Positions 19,631-27,818 of a DNA stretch of 64,000 bases are shown in pieces; position 1 is the stretch's first letter, and each line of letters begins with the position of its first letter. Location of the stretch: NCBI GenBank assembly GCA_963751615.1, contig CAVVVG010000005.1, positions 1,178,001 through 1,242,000 of the forward strand, written 5' to 3'. The notes under the pieces are model-generated. The model searched no databases, had not been told where the DNA came from, and saw only the letters and a list, made by a program, of their open reading frames with translations. The stretch comes from Palsa-892 sp963751615 (lineage in GTDB: Bacteria > Pseudomonadota > Alphaproteobacteria > Rhizobiales > Xanthobacteraceae). Both the position numbers and the translations under genes were made by a program.

Positions 19631-20682
19631 CAGCTCATTCTTACCCTATCGATCATTCGTTCGACATGAGCAATTGGTGTTTCCGGCTTTATGCCATGAC
19701 CGAGATTGAAGATATGAGGAATACCCCCAAAGTCTTCCTTGATCGCATCGACAGCCTTATCGAGCTCGGCGCCTCCTTTGATCAAAATATCGGGGTCTAG
19801 GTTGCCTTGAATCGCGCATTGCTCGGATAATATTTTCCGTACGCTCTGCCGATTGCTAAATTGATCGATGCTGATGGCATCAGCACTAGTGCGCTTTATT
19901 AGATCAGCCATACCTTGAACCGGTATTCCTTTTGGAAATAAAATAATCTTGGCGGTTGGAATTACATCGCGGATATGACGGACAATTTTAACCGTTGGTT
20001 CAACACACCATTTTTCGAACGAACCTGCATCAAGCACACCCGCCCATGTATCAAAAATCTGCACAACTTCGGCACCTGCTCTCAGCTGCCCAATGAGATG
20101 TTCTGCCGTAGCTATAGCAAGTCTATGAATAATCTCGCCAAACAGCTTTGGATTCGAATTAGCTAAATGCCTCGCGGGACCTTGATCCTGTGTGCCTCTT
20201 CCGGCGACCATATAACTCGCAACCGTCCATGGCGCCCCGCAAAAACCTATCAAGACCACTTCTCGAGCCAACTCGCCTCTAACTTTCGCTAACGCTTCAT
20301 AAACCCGATCAGTAATTGTTGGATCAAGCTGTTGACGTAAAACCTTTAAAGATGATGAATCTCTAACCGGATCAAGTCGCGGACCTTCACCTTCCTCAAA
20401 CCAGAGTTTTACGCCTAATGCATGAGGAACAATCAAAATATCAGAAAAAATAATTGCTGCATCGAAATGGAAGCGTCGCACCGGCTGAAGCGTTACCTCC
20501 GCAGCCAAACTTGGAGTAAGGCAAAGTTCGACAAATCCACCTGCCTTTCTTCGCACCTCACGATATTCCGGCAAATAGCGCCCCGCTTGTCGCATCATCC
20601 AGATAGGGGCGGGCTTGATAGCTTGTCCCTCAAGAACTTGAGTGATTGCGTTACCAACAATCTTCTTCCCTAATTCCTTCAA
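19630..20682 (-). CDS. hemE: Uroporphyrinogen decarboxylase
   Basis: 350 residues, the cytosolic enzyme converting uroporphyrinogen III to coproporphyrinogen III. Signatures PAPIWMMRQAGRYLPEYRE, the catalytic-Asp region AAIIFSDILIVPHALG, and GFCGAPWTVASYM are intact. The start is an unusual TTG: AGGA sits 6 nt before it, and no ATG or GTG lies near the expected N-terminus. Base composition is lower in GC than most neighbours, particularly at the 5' end, which adjoins the putative replication origin. Confidence 0.96.
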   Translation of the reverse strand: MKELGKKIVGNAITQVLEGQAIKPAPIWMMRQAGRYLPEYREVRRKAGGFVELCLTPSLAAEVTLQPVRRFHFDAAIIFSDILIVPHALGVKLWFEEGEGPRLDPVRDSSSLKVLRQQLDPTITDRVYEALAKVRGELAREVVLIGFCGAPWTVASYMVAGRGTQDQGPARHLANSNPKLFGEIIHRLAIATAEHLIGQLRAGAEVVQIFDTWAGVLDAGSFEKWCVEPTVKIVRHIRDVIPTAKIILFPKGIPVQGMADLIKRTSADAISIDQFSNRQSVRKILSEQCAIQGNLDPDILIKGGAELDKAVDAIKEDFGGIPHIFNLGHGIKPETPIAHVERMIDRVRMS

Positions 20683-20973
20683 TTTAAATCCTATTAGAAT
20701 CTTAAGTCTGAGTCTGTTGGGCTGCGGATAATGGTACTCATATTTATCAACAAGCTATACACAGCTTTCCCACGCTAATCTGTAATGCATGGTGTGGCTA
20801 AAGGATTAGTTGCATGGATGAATTGAGCATTCCCAATTCTCCCATAATTCAGCCTTTGTACATTCCGGACATGATGCTCTGTGGATATAACAGGCCTGCG
20901 TCCCCAGGCAGATAGGACCTGACCGTGATAGAGTGGAAATGTCAGAAGTTGTTCACACTCTATTGGATTCCGC
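20683..20973. other. Candidate chromosomal replication origin (oriC)
   Basis: A 291-bp non-coding stretch between divergent hemE and ppsR, the position of the Caulobacter origin. It begins AT-rich (AATTTAAATCCTATTAGAA). It holds several near-matches (8 of 9) to the DnaA box TTATNCACA: TTATCAACA 20744–20752, CTATACACA 20755–20763, TGTGGATAT (reverse) 20880–20888 and TTGTTCACA 20949–20957. GANTC (CcrM) sites occur at 20697, 20710 and 20966. No full CtrA motif (TTAA-N7-TTAA) was found. The parS cluster 5.6–8.8 kb away supports an origin-proximal location. Confidence 0.7.
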
Positions 20974-21825
20974 GTGGCGCCAAAACCCTCCCAGGCCAAG
21001 AACTACTTTCATCTTCATCTCGTATCAGATGCAACCGGCGAGACGTTACTTGCTGTGGGACGAGCCGCAGCGGCGCAATATGCGACCGTTTCTGCGATCG
21101 AACATGTATTTCCCCTGATCCGGAACCAAAGGCAACTCGATCACGCTCTAACTGAGATCGAAGCCAATCCGGGCATCGTGCTTTACACATTGGTTGACCG
21201 CGAGCTTGCAGGACGGCTGGAAACATTTTGCCGTGAGATCAGCGTACCTTGTCTCTCAGTTCTCGGGGCGGTTTTACATCTATTTCAAAATTATCTCGGA
21301 ACCGAAACGACCCCTAGAATTGGTGGGCAACATGTACTGAATGCGGATTATTTCCGGCGTATCGATGCGTTGAATTTTACTATGATGCATGACGATGGCC
21401 AGCTGGCAGAAGATCTAAATCAGGCAGATGTGGTTCTTGTTGGTGTTTCACGTACGTCGAAAACTCCTACCAGCATTTATCTCGCCAATCGTGGCATCAA
21501 AACCGCGAATATTCCGCTAGTGCTTGGAATGGATCCACCGAGCCAGCTTGAAACCGTTTCTCGGCCCCTGGTGGTTGGTCTTTATGGTAGTCCCGAACGT
21601 ATCGTGCAGATCCGGCAGAACCGTTTGCTGGCACTCAATGCCGAACAGTCGGACTCCGCATATGTTGATCGTCAGTACGTTTCGGAAGAGATTGCTGCTT
21701 CAAAGAAACTTTGCGCAAAAAATCGCTGGCCGACGATTGATGTGTCACGGCGTTCGATCGAGGAAACGGCCGCCGCTGTCATTGCGCTGTTGAACGACCG
21801 CAGACGGGATGTGGGCCAAGCATGA
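20974..21825 (+). CDS. ppsR: Pyruvate, phosphate dikinase regulatory protein (DUF299 kinase/pyrophosphorylase)
   Basis: 283 residues. The family signature FHLHLVSDATGETLLAVGRA is at the N-terminus and the P-loop-like GVSRTSKTPTS is in the middle. Members phosphorylate PPDK or PEP synthase with ADP and reverse this with phosphate. The start is GTG at 20974; no alternative start exists between it and an upstream stop at 20929. It heads a tightly overlapped unit with maf, aroE and coaE. Confidence 0.94.
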   Translation: MAPKPSQAKNYFHLHLVSDATGETLLAVGRAAAAQYATVSAIEHVFPLIRNQRQLDHALTEIEANPGIVLYTLVDRELAGRLETFCREISVPCLSVLGAVLHLFQNYLGTETTPRIGGQHVLNADYFRRIDALNFTMMHDDGQLAEDLNQADVVLVGVSRTSKTPTSIYLANRGIKTANIPLVLGMDPPSQLETVSRPLVVGLYGSPERIVQIRQNRLLALNAEQSDSAYVDRQYVSEEIAASKKLCAKNRWPTIDVSRRSIEETAAAVIALLNDRRRDVGQA

Positions 21826-22430
21826 GTTTGTGGCGTGGCAAACCGCTTATTCTGGCCTCGAAGAGCGCGGTGCGGAAACAGATCCTGGAGGCGGCGGGCA
21901 TTCCCGTCGCCGTCGACCCTGCGAATATTGTCGAGCGCGCGGTTGAAGCTTCAAAAGCTGCTTCATCCTCCGCAAAGGAAGTGGCGCTCCTACTTGCCCG
22001 TGAAAAGGCTCTTGAAACCGCCAGACGTCGGCCGAGTGAAGTCGTACTCGGCGCCGATCAAACGCTTGCACTCGGGGAACGGCGGTTCACAAAACCTGCC
22101 TCACTGGCAGCCGCTCACGATCAACTGGCGGCATTGGCAGGAAAAACACACGAGCTTCATTCCGCACTCGCGGTTGTCCGGGACGGTAGCGTAGCTTTTC
22201 AAACGGTGGTGACCGCGCGGCTCAGCATGCGTGCATTGTCGAACGAATTTATTGATGCCTACGTTCGTACGCTGGGAAACCGGGTTTCAACTAGCGTCGG
22301 CGCCTATCAGCTCGAAAGCCTTGGAGTACATCTGTTCGAAAAAATCGAGGGTGACCATTTTACGATTCTCGGGATACCGTTACTGCCGCTGCTTGCTTAC
22401 TTTCGTTCCGCGGGGCTCGTTGTCTCGTGA
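21822..22430 (+). CDS. maf: Maf-family nucleotide pyrophosphatase
   Basis: 202 residues. N-terminal LILASKSAVRKQILEAAGI and central GADQTLALGERRFTKPAS are Maf signatures. These enzymes hydrolyse non-canonical or methylated nucleoside triphosphates such as dTTP/UTP or m7GTP; which substrate applies here cannot be decided. It overlaps ppsR by 4 bp (ATGA) and aroE by 4 bp. Confidence 0.94.
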   Translation: MSLWRGKPLILASKSAVRKQILEAAGIPVAVDPANIVERAVEASKAASSSAKEVALLLAREKALETARRRPSEVVLGADQTLALGERRFTKPASLAAAHDQLAALAGKTHELHSALAVVRDGSVAFQTVVTARLSMRALSNEFIDAYVRTLGNRVSTSVGAYQLESLGVHLFEKIEGDHFTILGIPLLPLLAYFRSAGLVVS

Positions 22431-23272
22431 GCGTCAGTCTCGCCTGCATTATCGGCCATCCGGTCGCGCATTCGCGCTCGCCACTGATCCATAAATATTG
22501 GCTCTCCGTGTACGGTATCGCGGGTGACTATGTGCGCGAGGACGTACTGCCAGCGAATATTGAGGCATTTCTCGATTCGCTGGTTAAGAGCCGTTACCTC
22601 GGTGGCAATGTTACGATACCCCATAAGGAGATCGCCTTCCGCAAGGTTGCGAAGACCGACGCCGTTGCCAAAGCGCTCGGCGCTGTCAATACGCTTTGGA
22701 TCGAAGACAAGAAACTTTGTGGGGCGAACACGGACGTCTACGGATTTCTTACTCATCTTGATCATTCGAAACCGAATTGGATCAAGGACACCAATACGGC
22801 TGTCATAATTGGTGCGGGCGGCGTAGCGCGCGCCGTGGTACACGGGCTGATCGAGCGGAATGTTCAAAATATTGTCATTGTAAACCGTACACTGGCGCGA
22901 GCTGAAGATTTAGCTGCTCATTTTCAAAAGCGAGCAACACCAGAAGTGCTTGCCGATTTGCCGACACAGCTTGCAAATGCCGATCTACTTGTAAATGCGA
23001 CTTCGCTCGGTATGAAAGGCCAACCGCCACTTGAAATTGATCTAACGAACTTGAAAAACGATGCGATCGTTTACGATCTCGTTTATGTGCCACTCGAAAC
23101 CAAGCTCCTAAATGCGGCTCGTGCAGCGGGCTTTGCTGCGGTCGACGAACTCGGCATGCTGCTTCATCAAGCGGTTCCTGCCTTCGAACGATTGTTTGGA
23201 GTACGTCCGCAAGTGACATCGGAATTGCGCAAATTAATTATCGAAGATCTCCAAAAGGATGCGGCACGATGA
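22427..23272 (+). CDS. aroE: Shikimate dehydrogenase
   Basis: 281 residues, NADP-dependent enzyme of aromatic amino-acid biosynthesis. Signatures: IIGHPVAHSRSPLIHKYWL (substrate binding), GNVTIPHKE with the catalytic Lys, GAVNTLW, the nucleotide-binding VIIGAGGVARAVVHGL, and NATSLGMKG. It starts with GTG overlapping the maf stop by 4 bp and ends overlapping coaE by 4 bp, so translation is probably coupled across the operon. Confidence 0.97.
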   Translation: MSVSLACIIGHPVAHSRSPLIHKYWLSVYGIAGDYVREDVLPANIEAFLDSLVKSRYLGGNVTIPHKEIAFRKVAKTDAVAKALGAVNTLWIEDKKLCGANTDVYGFLTHLDHSKPNWIKDTNTAVIIGAGGVARAVVHGLIERNVQNIVIVNRTLARAEDLAAHFQKRATPEVLADLPTQLANADLLVNATSLGMKGQPPLEIDLTNLKNDAIVYDLVYVPLETKLLNAARAAGFAAVDELGMLLHQAVPAFERLFGVRPQVTSELRKLIIEDLQKDAAR

Positions 23273-23850
23273 TCGTGCTTGGGTTAACTGGTTCGGTCGG
23301 CATGGGAAAATCAACCACTGCGAAGATGTTTGCGGATGAAGGGGTGCTGGTGTTCGACGCTGACGCGGCGGTTCATAACCTGTATGATGGCGAGGCTGTG
23401 CCGTTGATCGAAGCGGCTTTTCCTGGAACGACTTCGCAGGGTCGTGTGGATAGGGATCGGCTTTCGGCAAGAGTTGTTGGCAACAAGGCGGCGCTTGAAA
23501 AGCTTGAGTCAATCGTTCATCCCTTGGTGCAACACGCTCGCAGGGTTTTCCTTGGTAAGGCCAACAAGTCCGGTGCCAAAGTCGCCGTTCTCGATATCCC
23601 CTTACTTTTAGAAGGCAATGGCGCAAAACAGGTCGATAAGGTCGTGGTCGTGACTGCTCCGCCAGATGTGCAAAAGAAACGTGTATTCGAAAGACCGGGG
23701 ATGACGGAAGAGAAATTTGCCGCCATTCTCGCAAGGCAAATGGCCGATTCGGAAAAACGCCTGCGTGCGGACTTTGTTATCGATACGTCAAAAGGGTTTG
23801 ACGCTGCGCGTGAAAAAGTGAGGGCCATTTTGAAAATAATTTCGGTATAA
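23269..23850 (+). CDS. coaE: Dephospho-CoA kinase
   Basis: 193 residues. P-loop GSVGMGKS at 8–15, DADAAVHNLY and the lid-like segment VPLLLEG-type (LDIPLLLEGNG) identify CoaE, which catalyses the last step of CoA synthesis. It overlaps aroE by 4 bp. dnaQ begins 21 bp downstream. Confidence 0.96.
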   Translation: MIVLGLTGSVGMGKSTTAKMFADEGVLVFDADAAVHNLYDGEAVPLIEAAFPGTTSQGRVDRDRLSARVVGNKAALEKLESIVHPLVQHARRVFLGKANKSGAKVAVLDIPLLLEGNGAKQVDKVVVVTAPPDVQKKRVFERPGMTEEKFAAILARQMADSEKRLRADFVIDTSKGFDAAREKVRAILKIISV

Positions 23851-23871
23851 TAATATTAGCAGTGACACTCA

Positions 23872-24489
23872 ATGCGCGAGATCGTTCTTGACACTGAAAC
23901 AACGGGTCTCGATCCCCAGAAGGGAGATCGAGTAGTCGAGATTGGGTGCGTCGAAATCGTGAACTGCATTTCCACGGGCGCGGTTTTTCACGTTCATATT
24001 AACCCAGAACGCGATATTCCGGCGGAGGCTGAAGCTATTCATGGCCTATCGTCCGCTTTTTTGGCGGACAAACCAAAATTTTCTGAAATTGCACAGCAAT
24101 TTCTCAACTTTATCGCCGAGGCAAAACTGATAATTCACAATGCTGGTTTCGACATTGGCTTTCTGAACGCTGAACTTGATCGCCTCAAGCTTCCGGCGAT
24201 CAGCCGTGACCGTATTGTTGATACCCTTGCCCTTGCGCGCCGCCGTCATCCTGGCGGTTCGAATCGTCTCGATGATTTGTGCGCGCGCTACGGTATCGAC
24301 AACCAGCACCGTATCAGGCACGGGGCTCTGCTCGACGCCGAATTACTGGCGGAAGTTTATGCGGAACTTGTCGGCGGCCGTCAGGCGCGGCTCAGTCTTG
24401 ATCAACAAAGAACTAGCTCGCAAGCCGCTAGAAAAACAGCGGGCCGGATTCGTGACGTGCCGCTGGCAGCCCGAAATCAGCGAAGTTGA
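23872..24489 (+). CDS. dnaQ: DNA polymerase III epsilon subunit, C-terminus lost by frameshift
   Basis: 205 residues in the open frame. The 3'-5' proofreading exonuclease domain is complete: ExoI LDTETTGL (Asp7, Glu9), ExoII IIHNAGFDIGFLNAEL, ExoIII with His/Asp in RIRHGALLDAELLAEVY. After AAR the frame reads NQRS and stops. The family's C-terminal ISEVELKLHEKIIEKLGADSI segment continues in the next frame to 24577. One extra base in the AAA at 24474–24476 explains this. The lost tail is the part that contacts the polymerase alpha subunit in the E. coli protein. Either a sequencing error or a real mutation. Confidence 0.93.
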   Translation: MREIVLDTETTGLDPQKGDRVVEIGCVEIVNCISTGAVFHVHINPERDIPAEAEAIHGLSSAFLADKPKFSEIAQQFLNFIAEAKLIIHNAGFDIGFLNAELDRLKLPAISRDRIVDTLALARRRHPGGSNRLDDLCARYGIDNQHRIRHGALLDAELLAEVYAELVGGRQARLSLDQQRTSSQAARKTAGRIRDVPLAARNQRS

Positions 24490-24577
24490 GCTGAAGCTTC
24501 ATGAAAAGATCATAGAAAAACTTGGCGCTGATTCGATCTGGCGCCAGTACTGGAAGGTCGATAAAACCAGCGTTTGA
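24474..24577 (+). other. Out-of-frame 3' tail of dnaQ
   Basis: Reading from 24474 with one A removed continues dnaQ as R-I-S-E-V-E-L-K-L-H-E-K and on to IWRQYW before a stop at 24577. The last visible codons add KVDKTSV. The restored gene would span 23872–24577 and encode about 234 residues, the usual length. The secB stop lies 15 bp downstream on the other strand. Confidence 0.85.
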
Positions 24578-24592
24578 TCCTAGCGTGAACAA

Positions 24593-25066
24593 TTATTGTG
24601 CCACATTCGGCGGTTGCTGTGCGAACCGTTCGCGGTAGAGACCAGCGAAATCGACCGGATCGATCATTAATGGCGGGAAACCGCCATTGCGTACTGCGTC
24701 AGCAACGATCTGACGCGCGAATGGAAATAACATCCGAGGACATTCGATAAGAACGATTTGCTGCACGATTTCTTGCGGCACGTTCATGAGGCGAAAAATT
24801 CCGGAATAAACTAGTTCAATGTTAAACAAGAGCTTCTCCTCATGTTCCGCCTTGGCCTCGACATGCAACGCTACTTCGAATTCCGTGCTGCTCAACGGCG
24901 TCGCGTTCACATTGAATTTGATATTTACTCCAGGCGCGGGCCCGCTACCGGCAAACGAACCCGGGGCGTTTGGATTTTCGAATGAAAGATCTTTGATATA
25001 TTGCGCCAATATATTGATGGAAGGCGGCGGCACGCTTGCTCCGGGCCCACCATTCGTGGTCGCCAT
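24593..25066 (-). CDS. secB: Protein-export chaperone SecB
   Basis: 157 residues, tetrameric cytosolic chaperone that hands precursors to SecA. Signatures: LAQYIKDLSFENPNAP near the N-terminus, EHEEKLLFNIELVYSGIFRL, and LIECPRMLFPFARQIVADAVRNGGFPPLMIDPVDF. The start giving MATTNGGPGA has a GGAGACGATT ribosome site; a longer frame upstream is not supported. It is divergent from the Tim44-domain gene, 277 bp apart. Confidence 0.97.
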   Translation of the reverse strand: MATTNGGPGASVPPPSINILAQYIKDLSFENPNAPGSFAGSGPAPGVNIKFNVNATPLSSTEFEVALHVEAKAEHEEKLLFNIELVYSGIFRLMNVPQEIVQQIVLIECPRMLFPFARQIVADAVRNGGFPPLMIDPVDFAGLYRERFAQQPPNVAQ

Positions 25067-25343
25067 AATCGTCTCCAAAATCACTGAAATCGTGCCCTGT
25101 GCAACCTGCGACAGGCGGCAGGTCGCTATCATGCTTGCGGGGAGGGCACAAGAATGGCTTGAAAATGCCACCCAATTCCCGTTTGGTTGGCGCGGCAAGC
25201 CTGATCGTCTAGCCTAGCTGCAAATGAACGTTACGGGTACTTGGACACGTCCCTGTAGCAACCATATTTAGAGAGTTGACTGCTGTTGCCGGTCTTCGGG
25301 TAACAGCCTGTAGAATTGGCGGGTCGGCGGGCAGAAAGCAAAC

Positions 25344-26054
25344 GTGCTGGACCTTTACACCATCATTTTCCTCGCACTTGCCGTGTTCATTTTTGCACGG
25401 CTGCGCAGCGTATTGGGTCAGCGTACTGGCCGAGAACGGCCTCCTTACGATCCTTATGCAACGAATGACGCTGCAAAACCCTTGGCGGGTCCCGATAAGG
25501 TTATTTCATTACCCGATGCCGCGGGCGATAAAACAACTGCGCGCAAAAAGGAAATCGACGAGCCAAAGGAGGATCGCTGGGCAGGTATTGCGGAGCAGGG
25601 TACGCCCGTCGCCGTAGGTCTCGACGCAATCGCTGCAGCGCAGCCCGGCTTCGACGCCGGTCATTTTCTTTCCGGCGCCAAGGCCGCCTATGAGATGATC
25701 GTCGTCGCCTTCGCTGAGGGTGACCGAAAGACCCTTAAGAATCTGTTGGCAAAGGAAGTTTTTGACGGTTTTGCTTCCACCATTGCAGAGCGCGAAACTC
25801 GTGGCGATTCACTGGAATCCCGTTTGGTTTCGATCGCAAAAACCGATATCACCGCCGCGGAGCTCAAAGCGAGTACCGCACAAATTACTGTCCGTTTTCT
25901 TTCTCAGCTCGTGTCCATCACTCGCAATCGCGCGGGGGAAGTGATCGATGGCAGCGAAAGCGGCCTCACGGATGTCACCGATATTTGGACCTTCGCCCGC
26001 GACGTGGGCGCGAGGGATCCGAATTGGAAGCTGATTGCCACCGAAACTGCGTGA
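25344..26054 (+). CDS. Tim44-domain inner-membrane protein
   Basis: 236 residues beginning with GTG. Residues 1–20 form one transmembrane helix (LDLYTIIFLALAVFIFARL), followed by a basic linker RTGRERPPYDPYA and a charged low-complexity stretch. From about residue 90 comes a Tim44-like domain (FDAGHFLSGAKAAYEMIVVAFAEGDRKTLKNLLAKEVFDGF ... IWTFARDVGARDPNWKLIAT). The bacterial homologue of mitochondrial Tim44 is called TimA in Caulobacter; its role is not settled. It sits between secB and mltA, the usual alphaproteobacterial context. Confidence 0.92.
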   Translation: MLDLYTIIFLALAVFIFARLRSVLGQRTGRERPPYDPYATNDAAKPLAGPDKVISLPDAAGDKTTARKKEIDEPKEDRWAGIAEQGTPVAVGLDAIAAAQPGFDAGHFLSGAKAAYEMIVVAFAEGDRKTLKNLLAKEVFDGFASTIAERETRGDSLESRLVSIAKTDITAAELKASTAQITVRFLSQLVSITRNRAGEVIDGSESGLTDVTDIWTFARDVGARDPNWKLIATETA

Positions 26055-26064
26055 TCGAATCGCG

Positions 26065-27270
26065 ATGCTCGGCCGTGGGACGCTAACAGGATTTATCAGC
26101 GCGCTTTTTGTCATCGCGGTCGGCGCAACGGTAGAAGCTAAGCCGCTGCACATTAAAGATACGGAACTTGAGCCTCTCAACTTTTCCGCTTTGGATCGCT
26201 GGACCACGGACGACCACGTCACTTCGTTCGCAGTTTTTCGTAAAAGTTGCGATGTAATGTTGAAGCGCCGCAATTCGCCGAAGCCGTTTGAAGAAAGTTT
26301 GCGTTCGGTATGTCAGCGTGCGATGGAACTCTCGCCGCCGCCGGATGAAACCGCCTCGCGCGCCTTCTTCGAACAGAATTTCCGCCCAGTACGAATTTCC
26401 AAGCTTGGCGAGCGGGAAGGTTTTCTCACGGGCTACTATGAACCGGAAGTGGAAGGGCGCCGCATCAAAGGCGATGGCTTTATTTATCCAATGTACCGGC
26501 GACCTACCGATCTAGAAACAAAGATAAATCAAACTAGGCGTGCAAAACGTCACCGTATCGGACGCACTGTTGTCGGATATTTTGATCGTGCCGCCATTGA
26601 GGACGGCGCGCTTGAAGGCCGCAATCTTGAAATTTGCTGGCTCAAAGACCCGATTGATTCGTTTTTTATCCACATTCAGGGCTCCGCTCGTATCCGACTT
26701 GAAGATGGAAAATTGCTGCGCCTGAACTTCGATGCGCACAATGGATATCCCTACGTGTCTATAGGAAAAGTGCTGATTGATCGGGGCATTATTCCACGCG
26801 AAGAAATGTCGATGGATGCAATCCGGACGTATTTATCGGAGATGCCGGACGATGCGCGCGACATTATGCGAATCAACAAGTCCTATGTCTTTTTCCGTGA
26901 GATCAGTGCGCTGCCGGCCAATATCGAGCCGCCAGGCGCGCAAGGCGTGAATCTCACGCGCGAACGCAGCATCGCTGTCGACAAGAATCTTCACATCTAT
27001 GGTACGCCGTTCTGGATTGAGGCGGAATTGCCGCTCGAGAGCGAAAGGCCGATCTCGAATTTCCGCCGATTGATGATTGGGCAAGATACCGGGGGCGCGA
27101 TCCTTGGGCCGGCCCGCGCAGACATCTATTTTGGTGCCGGCCTCGATGCGGGAACCGTTGCTGGCCGCATCCGGCATCCGGGACGTTTCTACATGCTTGT
27201 ACCGCACGAAGCCGACCCGTCGAAACTGATCAATCCGGTACCGCTGCCTGCGCCAAGGCCGAAACCATGA
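26065..27270 (+). CDS. mltA: Membrane-bound lytic murein transglycosylase A
   Basis: 401 residues with an N-terminal signal sequence (GRGTLTGFISALFVIAVGA, cleaved near VEA-KP). The MltA domain shows GFLTGYYEPEVEG and WLKDPIDSFFIHIQGSARI; the 3D domain shows GQDTGGAILGPARADIYFGAG with the catalytic Asp. The enzyme cleaves glycan strands to 1,6-anhydro products. I see no lipobox, so it may be periplasmic rather than lipid-anchored. A longer frame would start at a TTG inside the Tim44 gene; the ATG at 26065 is preferred. Confidence 0.94.
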   Translation: MLGRGTLTGFISALFVIAVGATVEAKPLHIKDTELEPLNFSALDRWTTDDHVTSFAVFRKSCDVMLKRRNSPKPFEESLRSVCQRAMELSPPPDETASRAFFEQNFRPVRISKLGEREGFLTGYYEPEVEGRRIKGDGFIYPMYRRPTDLETKINQTRRAKRHRIGRTVVGYFDRAAIEDGALEGRNLEICWLKDPIDSFFIHIQGSARIRLEDGKLLRLNFDAHNGYPYVSIGKVLIDRGIIPREEMSMDAIRTYLSEMPDDARDIMRINKSYVFFREISALPANIEPPGAQGVNLTRERSIAVDKNLHIYGTPFWIEAELPLESERPISNFRRLMIGQDTGGAILGPARADIYFGAGLDAGTVAGRIRHPGRFYMLVPHEADPSKLINPVPLPAPRPKP

Positions 27271-27818
27271 ATTCGAAAAACGGCAGCCACCCGCGCAACC
27301 TTTCGGGTACCGACCGCGCAGTATGGGAGAACGTTAAAAACTCTATCAAACCACTGCGTGGACGCCGCGCGCGCATTGAGCCAAAGGAAGCGGAAATCGA
27401 ACAGCTGTCTCTGATAGGGAAGGCGTCGAAATCCGCGCCGAAAGTTCAAACGCCCATCGCCGCGTCGAGATCCAGTCTTCCACCGCTGGCGCCGCTAGAG
27501 CGCCAAATGAAAAAACGGCTCGCTCGTGGGTCTGCATCCATCGACGCGCGCATCGATCTGCATGGGAAGACGCAGCACGAGGCGCATCGTGTTTTGCTTC
27601 ATTTCTTGCGCCACGCACAGAATCGAAGTGCGATGCTCGTGCTGGTAATCACAGGCAAAGGTACTTCAGGGCACGGCGAACGTGGCGTGCTTAAGCGCCA
27701 GGTTCCGGTGTGGTTGTCACAGCCCGACATGCGCGACTATGTTATTGGGTTCGACACCGCTCATATTTCGCATGGCGGCGAGGGCGCCTTGTATGTGCGA
27801 ATTCGCAAGGCGCTTTAA
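27267..27818 (+). CDS. Smr/MutS2-domain protein
   Basis: 183 residues: about 90 residues of basic, poorly conserved linker, then a Smr domain with IDLHGKTQHEAHRVLLHFL, VLVITGKGTSGHG and GVLKRQVPVWLSQPDMRDYVIGFDTAHISHGGEGALYVRIRK. Smr domains are nucleases or nucleic-acid binders; the exact substrate is unknown. Overlaps mltA by 4 bp. Its TAA shares TTAA with the stop of convergent hslU. Confidence 0.93.
   Translation: MNSKNGSHPRNLSGTDRAVWENVKNSIKPLRGRRARIEPKEAEIEQLSLIGKASKSAPKVQTPIAASRSSLPPLAPLERQMKKRLARGSASIDARIDLHGKTQHEAHRVLLHFLRHAQNRSAMLVLVITGKGTSGHGERGVLKRQVPVWLSQPDMRDYVIGFDTAHISHGGEGALYVRIRKAL

Noticed and set aside
21444..21459. Half parS match (TGTTTCACGT) in ppsR
   Set aside because: Only the left half fits; the right half ACGTCG breaks the palindrome, so ParB binding is unlikely.
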